IMG/VR virus record: IMGVR_UViG_3300006868_000118
Location: 1 to 23,210 of that record
Source: a virus
DNA: 23,210 bases
Strand: one strand, 5' to 3'
Under the pieces are notes generated by a model. It did not search any database and was not told where the DNA came from. It saw nothing but the letters and a program-made list of their open reading frames with translations. The position numbers and the translations under genes were made by a program. Positions 12,984 to 21,797 of this stretch are shown here, piece by piece; the first letter of the stretch is position 1; each line of letters begins with the position of its first letter.

Positions 12984-14237
12984 TTAGTTTTCTGCCTCTG
13001 ATACGAGTTTCTGTATAAGTTGCTTGCTGGGCCTCTGCCTGCCGGTCAACTCTGGCCAGAGCCGTAAAATCTCATATCTGGCGGCATCCCACGCGGGCCT
13101 TGTTGGGTCGCCCCTTTCAGGCAAACGTACCCCCAGATCAGATGTTAAGAACTGCTCTATGTACCGGAACACACGCTCGTCGTCGGACGCGCCAGCACCG
13201 GGGTCGTAAACAGGCTTTTCTGCCGCATACTTTGCGTCCTGCATTATCTCAACCAAGTCCCTTTGCGCCTGAGACGAGTCGGTTTGAAATGTGCGTACGA
13301 ACTTGCGGGAAAGGGGACGAGAGTACGCTTTCGGTTCTAGGGTTGCCGAGGCTTCAGAACCTACTTCTGGCCCGACCTCGCGGTAGCCTAACTTTCCTTC
13401 CTCAAATCTCTTCATTGCGTCAGAGATTCTTTCAAGCGGCCCCCTCTCCAAATCCCGATTCTCAGCAGCCCGCTGCCTGTCTAATTGGTCGTTGTATATC
13501 CTTCGTAACTCTTCGTTTCGTTTTTTATTCTCCCAGTATTCAACTTGTTGTTTTGGAGAAAGCCTAGACACCATTTTGCGGATCGCGTCGTCAGATGGCG
13601 TTGGCTGTTGTGGCGTATCGGCCTGCGGGCCTGAAATCATTTCCGGCTGACTGCTGACTGGCTCTTGGCGGCGAGGTACTGCTGGCCGACGCACTTCCCG
13701 TATTGGCGTTATGCTGCCCGGACTTGGCAATACAGACGAAGTGTCGTTCTCTGGCACCCGTTCAGCCTTGCCGCTGACGTTCCGGAACTTTGGTGCCGCA
13801 ACCGTGGGCTTGTTAGCCGATGGGGTATAGGACTTTTTGGGCAACTCAGGGTTCTTGGCCGCGTACTGGGACTGCGGCTTTACCTTCTCGCCGTCCACAA
13901 CAACGCCAGTGCCGTCACCATCGTAGGCCCGCTGGCCAGCAAAGTCTCCAGTGTCAGGCCCGTCTGGGTTCTTCTGCTGGAAACGGACGACCGGCTGCGG
14001 CTTGTTGACGTCTGACCCACGGTACTGGGAGTTGGCTGTGCCAGTGCCGACACTACGAAACAACTCAAAACGCCGGGGCTTTGAGGCTGCGGCATCGGCG
14101 TTCCCAATGGACTCCATTGGGTTGATGATGTTACGTAATGTTTCACGCCGCCGCTCTCTCCGCTCCGCTCTGCGTTGCTGCCGCTGCGGGCGATTAGCAC
14201 GGACTCTGGCGATAAGGTTTCTGATTGGCCCTGACAT
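12984..14237 (-). CDS. Basic/disordered probable virion protein, 417 aa
   Basis: Residues 1-36 are a strongly basic helix (RVRANRPQRQQRRAERRERR). Residues 50-215 are low-complexity and Pro/Gly/Ser-rich, containing YDGDGTGVVVDG (105-116) and VLPSPGSITPIREVRRPA (169-186), the motif shared with the 177-residue protein. Residues 216-285 are a charged coiled-coil-like region (LSPKQQVEYWENKKRNEELR). The C-terminal 100 residues look folded, with FRYIEQFLTSDLGVRLP and AARYEILRLWPELTG. AGGAG lies seven bases before ATG 14237. Its placement beside the large internal protein suggests a packaged DNA-binding or scaffold-like protein, by inference. No family recognised. Confidence 0.75.
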   Translation of the reverse strand: MSGPIRNLIARVRANRPQRQQRRAERRERRRETLRNIINPMESIGNADAAASKPRRFELFRSVGTGTANSQYRGSDVNKPQPVVRFQQKNPDGPDTGDFAGQRAYDGDGTGVVVDGEKVKPQSQYAAKNPELPKKSYTPSANKPTVAAPKFRNVSGKAERVPENDTSSVLPSPGSITPIREVRRPAVPRRQEPVSSQPEMISGPQADTPQQPTPSDDAIRKMVSRLSPKQQVEYWENKKRNEELRRIYNDQLDRQRAAENRDLERGPLERISDAMKRFEEGKLGYREVGPEVGSEASATLEPKAYSRPLSRKFVRTFQTDSSQAQRDLVEIMQDAKYAAEKPVYDPGAGASDDERVFRYIEQFLTSDLGVRLPERGDPTRPAWDAARYEILRLWPELTGRQRPSKQLIQKLVSEAEN

Positions 14238-14252
14238 CGCTCAACTCCTAGT

Positions 14253-14555
14253 TCAAGAAATTACGCCCTGTGCTGCTGCCAACTTGGCCACGTAGGCCAT
14301 TAGTGCGGTCACGGCTGCGTCAAGGTCAGGGTCGTTCTCTGGGTTGGTAAGGAGATTGCCAGCACTAATGCGGACAACTTCGGGGGCAAATTCGCGTACG
14401 CCGTCAAACTCTCCAAAGTATCGTAGGCGTGCGTCGGCGGTAACGTCGCCGTTGGGGTCGTAACCCCGAATAACAAGTTCTTCCACCCAGACCTTATCGT
14501 AGGTCTTGGCCGGGACAGTGACGGGGGTTGCGGCATTAAGGGTTTCAATCGGCAT
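14253..14555 (-). CDS. Small structural-type protein, 100 aa
   Basis: The N-terminal half is beta-rich (ATPVTVPAKTYDKVWVEELVIRGYDP, then ARLRYFGE), and the C-terminal half is an Ala-rich helix (DLDAAVTALMAYVAKLAAAQGVIS). It directly follows the giant tail fibre, with AGGAGAG seven bases before ATG 14555. Small proteins at this location are often fibre chaperones, collars or decoration proteins; the sequence has no diagnostic motif. The beta-then-helix build would suit a small virion or assembly protein. Confidence 0.72.
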   Translation of the reverse strand: MPIETLNAATPVTVPAKTYDKVWVEELVIRGYDPNGDVTADARLRYFGEFDGVREFAPEVVRISAGNLLTNPENDPDLDAAVTALMAYVAKLAAAQGVIS

Positions 14556-14578
14556 CGGAAGGCTCTCCTGAGTGGGTG

Positions 14579-17500
14579 TTACGAGTAGTCATACCAAATC
14601 TTCAAGTCAAGGCTTGTTGGGCGGTTGGCGTAGCGACTGTGATAAAACTTTAATACGTTGGTAGTAGTGCCGCTTGGGTGTTGTATAAGGCGCGACGGTT
14701 CGAGTTGCTTAACCATGTCTATGCCGGATAGGTGGTCAGTGTACGTCTGATCCTCTCTTTTGTTTACCGAGTCGTTGAGATACCACTGCGCCTCTAACTG
14801 GGCGTAAATCTTGTTGGGGTCTAGTGCTACACCTTGCAAGGTGAATGTGTAAGTGCAGCGAACAGGGTCTGTTTGGTAAGTAAGGGAAATACTGATGGTT
14901 GGCCCCGTGCTTGCCAGAAGATCAATTCCGTTGACATTTGGTATTTGCCCAAACGTAATAGTTCGCAGGGGGCTTCCGGTGAAGTTGTATCTGTAGCCAA
15001 ATTCGTTTGCGTTCTGCGAGTCGCCGTAAAACCGGAATTGCGTGTCACTGACCTTGCCCTGAAAAATGCAGTTTGTAAAATTCCGGTCGTAGACGTCTTG
15101 GATTGTGCCTACGTTGCGACCAATGAATAGGTTGGCTAGTTCTCCCAAGTCATCATCCCCTCCCCCAGTCAACACGTTGCAAATAATCTCCCGAGACGGC
15201 TGAGGCCCGGACTGTGGGTTGTCTGGCCCGCCGTCGCATTTACCAATAATTTTGAAACTGGGCTTAAAATCGTTAATGCCGGAGTTAATGCGAAATCTGT
15301 AAAAGCCTACTGGCTTGTAGTTAGTCGGCGTGGCAGACGGGCTTAGTTGGGCACCGTTGACGAATAGGCTGTTTGCGACTGCTAGCGAACCATTGATTGT
15401 GGTGTTGCCATTCGATTCGACGGACAGCCGTTCAGTCAGTACGTTGTGTTGAGTGCCGTCACTGAGCGAGAGTGACCACCCACCCGGCGCGCGTGCGGCA
15501 TAGGTGGGGCCAGTCTCGTTGTATTGCAGGTCGCCAGTTCTCTTGAACTCCTGACGGCCAATCGTTGTTTTTACAAGTGTTTCGATGGGCGACTGGCCGT
15601 CCCAGTTTCGTAAAGTGTATTCGCCTTCAATCGTCCCAAGCGTAATTGTGCCGTTGTCACGGTCTTGGCTGTAAGGGAATGCGCCAAGTTGCAATGTGCC
15701 GCCGGACATCCCTGTCCCTTCGAGGGTAAGCGGAGACGTGCTGGATGCCGCCACCGTGCCAGAGATGCTGCCAGTAACCGTCAGGTTGCCGCTGACTGTT
15801 GCGTCCCCGTTTACGTCTAGCAATGCACCGGGGGTGGTAGTGCCGATGCCGACGTTGCCGTCTGTGTAGACCAGATGATCGACTAGCCGCTGCCAGTGGT
15901 AGTCCGCTCCTGCCGAGTGTGCCGTGCCGTCTGCTTCGCCCTTTAGAAATGCTTCGACAGTGTAACTGTATGTGTAAGGGGTTGCGCCAGCATGGTTGTC
16001 CCACAGGCGTATTTTTGCGGTTGCGGTGCCTGCGTCTGAAACCAGAAGTCTAGGCTGATTGTTAAACGCCTCGCTTGCGCGGCTGATTGTACGCGCAACC
16101 CAAGTCGAATTGGGTTCGTCGTACCATACAAGCCACCTAGCCCCAGTATCGGTGCCCGTGCCTATAGCCGTGGCCCACACGACGTAAGACCAACCTTGGT
16201 TTAATGTGTCGTAGTGCTGGGTGTTAACTATTAGTGGGTCAGACAGGAATGTGCTACCGGCCCCCGATGGCACCGTGACAGTGCCCCGCTTAATTGTCTT
16301 GCAGTTAACTACTCCAAAGGAGCCGTTGACGTCAAGTTTTTCTTTTGGGAGGTCGTAGTTGATGCCTACGCTGCCCGCTTGGTCAATCCACACTCGCTCA
16401 CTACCGCCAGTGTAAAGTACCAGAGAAGCCTTTGCTGATGGGGTTGTAACTCCCATTCTGGCTTGGATAGAGGCTGCTACGTCTGCGCCCCGCGTAAAGT
16501 CAACCCTGAGGTCTTCCCCCGTGCCCCAACTTGTGCCAGTTAATTCCAGCACTTTTGCAGAGTTAGTTACTTCAGTAGAAACGTGAAGCGGGGCTGCTGG
16601 CTCGTCAGTCCCGATTCCAACGTCGCCGTTAAAGTAACTCGGCGCATTGCCGCCCGCGTAGAATGCGTAGGCTTTGTTGTTTTGTGCCCCTACTGAAATG
16701 TTGGACTTAAAGCCAACAACATCGCCCGTGGCGTTGTAGAAGACGTTTTGTGCGTTATAGCAAACTACGTCTACAAATTCTGTTTTTGCATCGCTAGTAA
16801 AGGTGGTGCTGTCGTAATATGACCCAGCATCAAAGTGGACAAAATCCACCAAGTCGCCACGGCTGTCTGGGTAGCACGTTAGGCCATACTTGGTTATGGA
16901 TACGGCACTGCCGCTAGAAGTATCACCATATACTGGCGCGTCAAATCGCACGCCCGTCGTATTTGTGGCACCGTCTGTCAGTTGCTTGCGGAATGTGACT
17001 GTTGCCGAGCCGGGGACGTAGTTACCAATCATCCCCGTGCCAAGGTGCCCGGTTACACCGCTATAGACAAGGTGCCCAACAGTTGGGTTATACGTGTCAT
17101 GCTGGCCTACAATGGATTCGGTCGTGAGTGACAGAGATTCCAAGTTTCCCGGCACAGACACTGAGGGGGCGTCGTATGTTGTCGTGTCGGTAGTGTAGAT
17201 GGACGTTGCTACAATTCCGCGATACCGTGCCAGCACAGCCTCGGTTTGTGTCGCCACCCGTATTTTGATTTTCAGCGCGTTGCCGGTTGATGTCCGGTGA
17301 ACTATTGGGACATACCACTTCTGGTTTGCGGAGTCGTATGTGAACTCCCCGAACGCAAAGTTGTTGATAATCGGGCCGTGGGCTTCTGTGTAGTAAGATG
17401 TGTTTGTGTATGCACTCGCGCCAGTGGCGGCAAAAACGTATGTTTTCCTTAGAACACCAAACGCAATTTGGTTTGCCCAGCCGCTATACCCCTCAATCTG

Positions 17501-19696
17501 AAACAGACCGCCCAGCCCATTGATGTCCTGAAACTCTAACTTAAACTTTTGGTTGGCTACTCCGTGAGGGAATGTAACTTCAAACTCTTTCTCAAAATAG
17601 TGTTGAGTCGGCTGAAAGTCTGCCTCGGCGTTGTGCAGCGATGCCGCTGGGTCAGTAGTGCCGATGCCGACTCGCCCGCCAAACGAACTGGGGGCGGTGC
17701 CCGTGGCAAGGAATGCGTAGCGGTCGCCTCCGGTGCTTATATTAATTTCGGAGTAAAACCCCGCCTGTAAGCCTGCGACTGGATTGGTGCCCGCCGCATG
17801 GAAGGAGTAATAATTGCCCGTTTCGCCACCGTTTTGTATGTTGTGGCCCGCGTCGATGAACGAGGCGTATTCGGCAAGCGACGAGTTTTCTGTGGTAGAG
17901 GCGTGCCGGTAGCCATAGGCCGTCTTGCCAGTAGTTATATCGCCGGGGGTGGTGGCTGTTAAATTAGAGTAGGTCGCGTCTGAATTGATGCTAATTTGGA
18001 AGTTGCCGTCAGCATCCTCCTTTGCCGACTTCACGGAGAGGGCGTGCTTTTCATTCCCGGCATTACCCTTGCCAATCCCGACCGCGTGGTCGTCCCTGAC
18101 TACTAAGGTGTAGTCACTACCATTTTTATTGTAGACGTAAAAATGGCTGGCGTTGGACTGCGGGGCGATAGTGTTGGAGCGTATTTGAGGCAGTGGGCCT
18201 GTGACCGATAGCCGCGAATTTGGGTCTGTCACTCCAATGCCGATGTTGCCGTTGAAATAACTGGGTGCGTCTCCGTCGCAATACAGAACATGGTTTGTCT
18301 GGTTGGCGGCTTCGTTGACCCCAATTCTCAGCCCCCTGTTGGAAGTTGCGGCTGACAGCCCTGTAATGTAAAACCCAACTTGTTCACTAAGGCTGGCGTC
18401 GGCAGAAATCCCGCCAGAGTTTTCCTGCGCAATGAAGTGGCTGACCCTCGAAAGGCTGTACGAATTGCCCGAGTTTCCGGCTAGGAAAAGTTCGCTGCGA
18501 ACCTGCGCCGCATCTGTGCCTGACTGGGTGTTCGCCCCGATTGAGCCACCCACGAACAACTGGGTAGAAGTCCCACTGCTGCCAGCGTGCTGTTTGTTAA
18601 AATATACGTTTCTTCCGGTGGCTGCACTGATACCAACTAAAAACCGGCCTGCGCTGTCGATCCGCACTCGCTCTGCGCTATTAGTGCTAATGCCCACAGC
18701 GTCTGCGCCAGCCCGAAATAAGCCCGTGTTGGTATCGCCGTTGAAACTGTAAGACGGGCGGGCGGGGTCGCCTAAATTGGCTTCAATCTGGCCAAGAAAC
18801 AAAGACGGCGCGTCGCCCGAAGCGTAGATTTGGTAATTGGTCTTCCCCGCCTCCTCGTCGAGAGTAGAGCGAAAGCCGTAGTTTGTCGCGCCGGTTGCGA
18901 TGGCGTCGAGCGCGTCGAACCCAATTACTTGGGTGGGGGTGCCAGAGCCAGCAGTGGTCTGTGCAAGGAAGTGAGTGATTGACCCAGTGCCAGCCGAAGA
19001 AGCATAACTATAGAACACGTTGCAACTGCTGCCGCTTTTCTGGGTGGCCGTGCATAAAATGCCAGAAACACAAGTCCCAGAGAAGCCCAGCAAGGTGTCT
19101 TCGTTGGGGTCATTGTTTATGCCCAGACGACCGTTTACTCTGGTAACTCCGTCATTCGACACCCGTACACGCTCTTGCCCGCCCGTCGCAATCGCAAATA
19201 CCGATATTTCTGGCCGAAATATGCCTGTGCCGGGTGTGCCATCGAATTGAATAGAAGGCTGCGAGGCATTGCCGACGGCAACAGTTAAGCCGCCCATGTA
19301 GTGGTCGTCGGCTGGGGCAAACAGCGCGTCGTTAAGTTCTAATGAGGTATTTGTCTTGCTTATCGGCCTCCCGATTCCCACTTGCGCATTGACTACTAGG
19401 TTGCCGCTCATTGTGTCGCCAGCCTTGGCAACATAGTCTGTTGCAGCGGCTAACTGGGTGGGCACGTACTCCGTGCCATCAAACACGGGGGCGTATCCTA
19501 GAGATGCACCGGTTGGGTCAAGGTTCTCAACCGGCAAAACGGCCCTGTACCAAATAGGTCTCGCCGAGTTGTCAAGAAAATCCCTGTAGTAAAGGATTCC
19601 GTCGGACTCGTTAATACCTATTTCGCCAGAGTCTAGGCTAGGAATGTTTCCGGGGCTTACGCTCCGGAGAATTTTTATCTTTGTTTTTTTGGCCAC
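14579..19696 (-). CDS. Giant modular tail fibre protein, 1705 aa
   Basis: The N-terminus (AKKTKIKILRS...SGEIGINESDGILYYRDF, 2-40) resembles that of the 422-residue fibre and is probably the virion attachment site. The rest is beta-rich with degenerate modules, each ending in an 'aGdAPSyFnGnvGIGt.dP...LhV' segment: about 295-311 (divergent), 476-500, 666-689, 1016-1040 and 1279-1297. A second motif, ERVRvD..G, occurs near 175, 342 and 1100. The modules also share 'hF.a......vGF...' stretches before the APSYF element. Residues 1456-1705 are a unique beta-rich C-terminal region, likely the receptor-binding tip. No peptidase-S74 chaperone domain is seen at the end. It starts at GTG 19696, with AAGGG nine bases upstream. 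Length and repeats fit an adsorption fibre. Confidence 0.9.
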   Translation of the reverse strand: MAKKTKIKILRSVSPGNIPSLDSGEIGINESDGILYYRDFLDNSARPIWYRAVLPVENLDPTGASLGYAPVFDGTEYVPTQLAAATDYVAKAGDTMSGNLVVNAQVGIGRPISKTNTSLELNDALFAPADDHYMGGLTVAVGNASQPSIQFDGTPGTGIFRPEISVFAIATGGQERVRVSNDGVTRVNGRLGINNDPNEDTLLGFSGTCVSGILCTATQKSGSSCNVFYSYASSAGTGSITHFLAQTTAGSGTPTQVIGFDALDAIATGATNYGFRSTLDEEAGKTNYQIYASGDAPSLFLGQIEANLGDPARPSYSFNGDTNTGLFRAGADAVGISTNSAERVRIDSAGRFLVGISAATGRNVYFNKQHAGSSGTSTQLFVGGSIGANTQSGTDAAQVRSELFLAGNSGNSYSLSRVSHFIAQENSGGISADASLSEQVGFYITGLSAATSNRGLRIGVNEAANQTNHVLYCDGDAPSYFNGNIGIGVTDPNSRLSVTGPLPQIRSNTIAPQSNASHFYVYNKNGSDYTLVVRDDHAVGIGKGNAGNEKHALSVKSAKEDADGNFQISINSDATYSNLTATTPGDITTGKTAYGYRHASTTENSSLAEYASFIDAGHNIQNGGETGNYYSFHAAGTNPVAGLQAGFYSEINISTGGDRYAFLATGTAPSSFGGRVGIGTTDPAASLHNAEADFQPTQHYFEKEFEVTFPHGVANQKFKLEFQDINGLGGLFQIEGYSGWANQIAFGVLRKTYVFAATGASAYTNTSYYTEAHGPIINNFAFGEFTYDSANQKWYVPIVHRTSTGNALKIKIRVATQTEAVLARYRGIVATSIYTTDTTTYDAPSVSVPGNLESLSLTTESIVGQHDTYNPTVGHLVYSGVTGHLGTGMIGNYVPGSATVTFRKQLTDGATNTTGVRFDAPVYGDTSSGSAVSITKYGLTCYPDSRGDLVDFVHFDAGSYYDSTTFTSDAKTEFVDVVCYNAQNVFYNATGDVVGFKSNISVGAQNNKAYAFYAGGNAPSYFNGDVGIGTDEPAAPLHVSTEVTNSAKVLELTGTSWGTGEDLRVDFTRGADVAASIQARMGVTTPSAKASLVLYTGGSERVWIDQAGSVGINYDLPKEKLDVNGSFGVVNCKTIKRGTVTVPSGAGSTFLSDPLIVNTQHYDTLNQGWSYVVWATAIGTGTDTGARWLVWYDEPNSTWVARTISRASEAFNNQPRLLVSDAGTATAKIRLWDNHAGATPYTYSYTVEAFLKGEADGTAHSAGADYHWQRLVDHLVYTDGNVGIGTTTPGALLDVNGDATVSGNLTVTGSISGTVAASSTSPLTLEGTGMSGGTLQLGAFPYSQDRDNGTITLGTIEGEYTLRNWDGQSPIETLVKTTIGRQEFKRTGDLQYNETGPTYAARAPGGWSLSLSDGTQHNVLTERLSVESNGNTTINGSLAVANSLFVNGAQLSPSATPTNYKPVGFYRFRINSGINDFKPSFKIIGKCDGGPDNPQSGPQPSREIICNVLTGGGDDDLGELANLFIGRNVGTIQDVYDRNFTNCIFQGKVSDTQFRFYGDSQNANEFGYRYNFTGSPLRTITFGQIPNVNGIDLLASTGPTISISLTYQTDPVRCTYTFTLQGVALDPNKIYAQLEAQWYLNDSVNKREDQTYTDHLSGIDMVKQLEPSRLIQHPSGTTTNVLKFYHSRYANRPTSLDLKIWYDYS

Positions 19697-19721
19697 GAAC
19701 TAAGACCCTTTTTTACGCAGG

Positions 19722-20990
19722 TCAGAAATCGCCCGCATCAATCGTTAAGGTACTGGAGTCCAGCGTGCTGGTGTATGCGGGGCCAGAGGCGGTATATGTT
19801 AGCACTTGACCCGCAGAGCCTGAAACAAAGTTGACCGGTGCTGTGCCGTTGCCTGCAAGAAGGCTGTTGGCGGTAAGATTTTGGCGACCGGTGCCACCGT
19901 CCTGCACGGCGAGGTAGCCGAGTCCTCCGGGCAGGGCCGAACCAGAGAACTGCGTCCAGTTGTTAGCAGTGACACCGGGGGTGATGGTGCCAGTCGTCGT
20001 GCAGACGTATGCCCTGCGCTCGTTAACGGCTCCGGCATCAACGTAGACAAATGTGCCGGACGATATTTCTCCTGCCGCGTTGGCGTCGGGCGATCTATCC
20101 CAGCCGCCTGAAGAGTTAATCACATAGATGCCGTTTTCAGAGGCCGTAGTTTGGTCTTTGACCAGAACGCGGTCGCCTTCCACTAGCGTAATGTTGTCTA
20201 CCGTAGTGGTGGCAGAGGTTAGGGCAATGTTTGTAACCGTTGCGCAACGCACCGAGTCCTTGAAGTCCAGCCCCTGTGCAACTGAGTCAACGTATCCCTT
20301 GTTTGCGGCATCGGTAGCATCAACTGGGTCGGCAAGGTCGGTGATTTTCTGGCCGTTGAGGTCTACGCTTTGAGTGGGGAGGGCCATCTCGTCAAGACGG
20401 CTTGTCTGCACTTGCGTGTCAAAGTTGGCAATGTGCGCTGGGGTAGTTGCGGTAGCGTCAAGGGCAAGGAGAACGCGGGCGTCTGCGACTGACAGGTGTT
20501 GAGGGTTTTGGTTATTGCCGTTGTCGTTGGCGATGAACCCGTTTGCGGCCATCTGCGCCATATCGTCTAGTTGCACAGCGTTCGCTGCAATAGACAAAGT
20601 GACCTGAGTGCCCGTTGTCCCCGTCCCAGTAACGTCACCAACAAAATTTAACCCAGAACCGCCGCCAGAAACTGCCTGCTTAACGTACGCCGTTGTGGCA
20701 ACAAGCGTGGTGTTATTGACCGCCGAGTTCGTGGCGTTCTGCGTGATGGCATGGAGTTCTGTGCCTGCCGTGGTGTAGAAATGCTTGCCTGTTGGGAGGA
20801 CGCCGGGGGCAGTGCCAGCGTCTAACTTTATGAACGCCCCATCGCCGCCAGCCAGTTTTATATTGCCGCCGTTGTCGCCGATGTAAAGTTTGTTTACGCC
20901 ATCTACCCACGCAAGTTCGCCGAACTCTAGGCTGGTAGGGGCAGTAGTCCCTGTTGAGCGAAAGATTTTGATTTTGGTTTTTGCTGCCAT
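19722..20990 (-). CDS. Tail fibre protein, 422 aa
   Basis: Residues 1-45 (MAAKTKIKIFRSTG, then LEFGELAWVDGVNKLYIGDN) are the 'GELA...klYiGd' type of N-terminal tail-fibre head. Residues 207-235 (QSVDLNGQKITDLADPVDATDAANKGYVD) are the widespread phage-fibre motif 'd..g.kItnLadP.d..DAa.K.YVd'. Residues 247-348 (VRCATVTNIALT, DRVLVKDQT, ENGIYV, and W..R..DA..AGE) are another common fibre module. The C-terminus is Gly/Ser/Thr-rich and ends TLTIDAGDF. It therefore belongs to adsorption. AAAGGA lies seven bases before ATG 20990. Its N-terminus and that of the 1705-residue fibre look related, suggesting both dock to the same virion site. Confidence 0.92.
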   Translation of the reverse strand: MAAKTKIKIFRSTGTTAPTSLEFGELAWVDGVNKLYIGDNGGNIKLAGGDGAFIKLDAGTAPGVLPTGKHFYTTAGTELHAITQNATNSAVNNTTLVATTAYVKQAVSGGGSGLNFVGDVTGTGTTGTQVTLSIAANAVQLDDMAQMAANGFIANDNGNNQNPQHLSVADARVLLALDATATTPAHIANFDTQVQTSRLDEMALPTQSVDLNGQKITDLADPVDATDAANKGYVDSVAQGLDFKDSVRCATVTNIALTSATTTVDNITLVEGDRVLVKDQTTASENGIYVINSSGGWDRSPDANAAGEISSGTFVYVDAGAVNERRAYVCTTTGTITPGVTANNWTQFSGSALPGGLGYLAVQDGGTGRQNLTANSLLAGNGTAPVNFVSGSAGQVLTYTASGPAYTSTLDSSTLTIDAGDF

Positions 20991-21009
20991 TTTTGTGTCC
21001 TTTTATTGG

Positions 21010-21312
21010 CTAGAAGTTGCCGCCGTCCATAGTGTCGGTGTTTTCAAACGCTGAGTTGCCGGTGTCTTGGTGGTCGTAAACTAAGATGTGGCCTGTGTTT
21101 GGGTTTTGGATGCTGACGTCGATAAGATCGTTGAGGAGGACAGCACCGCCGCCGCCGCCGCCGCCACCACCGCCAGCCGCAGTTACCAAGTCGGCCAGCG
21201 AAATTTTCTTGTTTTGTCCAGTCTGATCGACGATTACGACGTATGCCTGTGCAGCCGTTACGCCTGCGGCATTCGCAACCTGTAATTGACTGATTTTCCT
21301 GTTGGCTGGCAT
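21010..21312 (-). CDS. Fibre-like protein with deca-glycine hinge, 100 aa
   Basis: Residues 1-47 (MPANRKISQLQVANAAG, then YVVIVDQTGQNKKISLADLV) match the short N-terminal module of phage neck/fibre proteins ('..kIsqL......vvd.....kkisl.dl'). Ten glycines follow (about residues 47-56). The C-terminal part (LLNDLIDVSIQNPNTGHILVYDH) is a single tail-fibre 'LnDl.DV....P.tG.iL.yd' repeat, ending DTMDGGNF, much like the TLTIDAGDF end of the next fibre. It is probably a small virion adaptor whose two parts are joined by a flexible hinge. ATG 21312 has GGTGAG upstream and follows the previous stop by two bases. Confidence 0.82.
   Translation of the reverse strand: MPANRKISQLQVANAAGVTAAQAYVVIVDQTGQNKKISLADLVTAAGGGGGGGGGGAVLLNDLIDVSIQNPNTGHILVYDHQDTGNSAFENTDTMDGGNF
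21145..21174. repeat. GCC-type trinucleotide run encoding ten glycines
   Basis: Ten in-frame GGC/GGT glycine codons (seven GGC, three GGT on the minus strand) form a microsatellite-like run inside the fibre-like gene. Such runs change length by slippage in whole codons, so hinge length may vary between related phages. Confidence 0.9.
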
Positions 21313-21314
21313 GA

Positions 21315-21446
21315 CTACTCACCCACTAAACGAGAGCCGTCTTCAAGAAGTATGATTGCGTTCTTGCTGTCCTCAATCCTGAAAAAGAACGAGTATGTCC
21401 ACCCGTTCTCTCCGAACATTGGTTGCAGAAACCATCGGTTAATCAT
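21315..21446 (-). CDS. Small conserved-looking protein, 43 aa
   Basis: A short gene, MINRWFLQPMFGENGWTYS through RIEDSKNAIILLEDGSRLVGE, starting at ATG 21446 with AAAGGG six bases upstream and ending two bases before the next ATG. Its spacing is exactly that of the surrounding operon, and it fills the only gap in this stretch. It has an aromatic N-terminal half and a polar C-terminal half ending in strands that would suit a small virion component. Family unknown. Confidence 0.68.
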   Translation of the reverse strand: MINRWFLQPMFGENGWTYSFFFRIEDSKNAIILLEDGSRLVGE

Positions 21447-21449
21447 CGC

Positions 21450-21794
21450 TTACCCTTTGAGCAGAACCGTGCCAGTAAACTCAAAACTCGGGTTGTTTAC
21501 GACTCCTCTGAGATAGTGGCAGCAGAACAGTTCCGGTGGGGCTACATACACCCCGTTCTGCGGTATGCTGGTGTAAGCCGCCTCTTCCCCTGACAGGTAG
21601 ATTGGGACGTACGGGCCTTCGGGGTCTTTCGCGGCAAACCACGAAATGATTGCCGAGGCACTGGGCGTGTTGTCAACAACCACTGACAGGGAACTAAAGT
21701 TTCCTAGAGAGATTGTGGTGCTGTTGGCCGACGAAGAGGCAAAAAAAACTTCGTAGCCGCCAAGGTTCGGGGAACGCTGAATTGGTGTCGGCAT
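21450..21794 (-). CDS. Beta-rich virion-type protein, 114 aa
   Basis: A beta-sandwich-like protein: SANSTTISLGNFSSLSVVVDN, then IISWFAAKDPEGPYVPIYLSGE, then PELFCCHYLRGV, ending SFEFTGTVLLKG. The layout 'Sv.fyaa.d..g.y.piy..g......lP...f...yv......g...v.lKG' matches the 112-residue protein two genes upstream, so the two look like diverged paralogues. It starts at ATG 21794, three bases after the lectin-like gene. It is likely a decoration, baseplate or fibre-associated protein. Role inferred. Confidence 0.72.
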   Translation of the reverse strand: MPTPIQRSPNLGGYEVFFASSSANSTTISLGNFSSLSVVVDNTPSASAIISWFAAKDPEGPYVPIYLSGEEAAYTSIPQNGVYVAPPELFCCHYLRGVVNNPSFEFTGTVLLKG

Positions 21795-21797
21795 GGC

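Noticed and set aside
14579-15350. Peptidase S74-type self-cleaving chaperone at the end of the giant fibre
   Set aside because: The C-terminal 250 residues show beta-rich sequence without the Ser/Lys-containing S74 pattern.
15657-16004. Minus-strand 115-codon ORF inside the giant fibre
   Set aside because: Arg/His-rich alternative frame within a clearly coding fibre repeat region, with no ribosome site.
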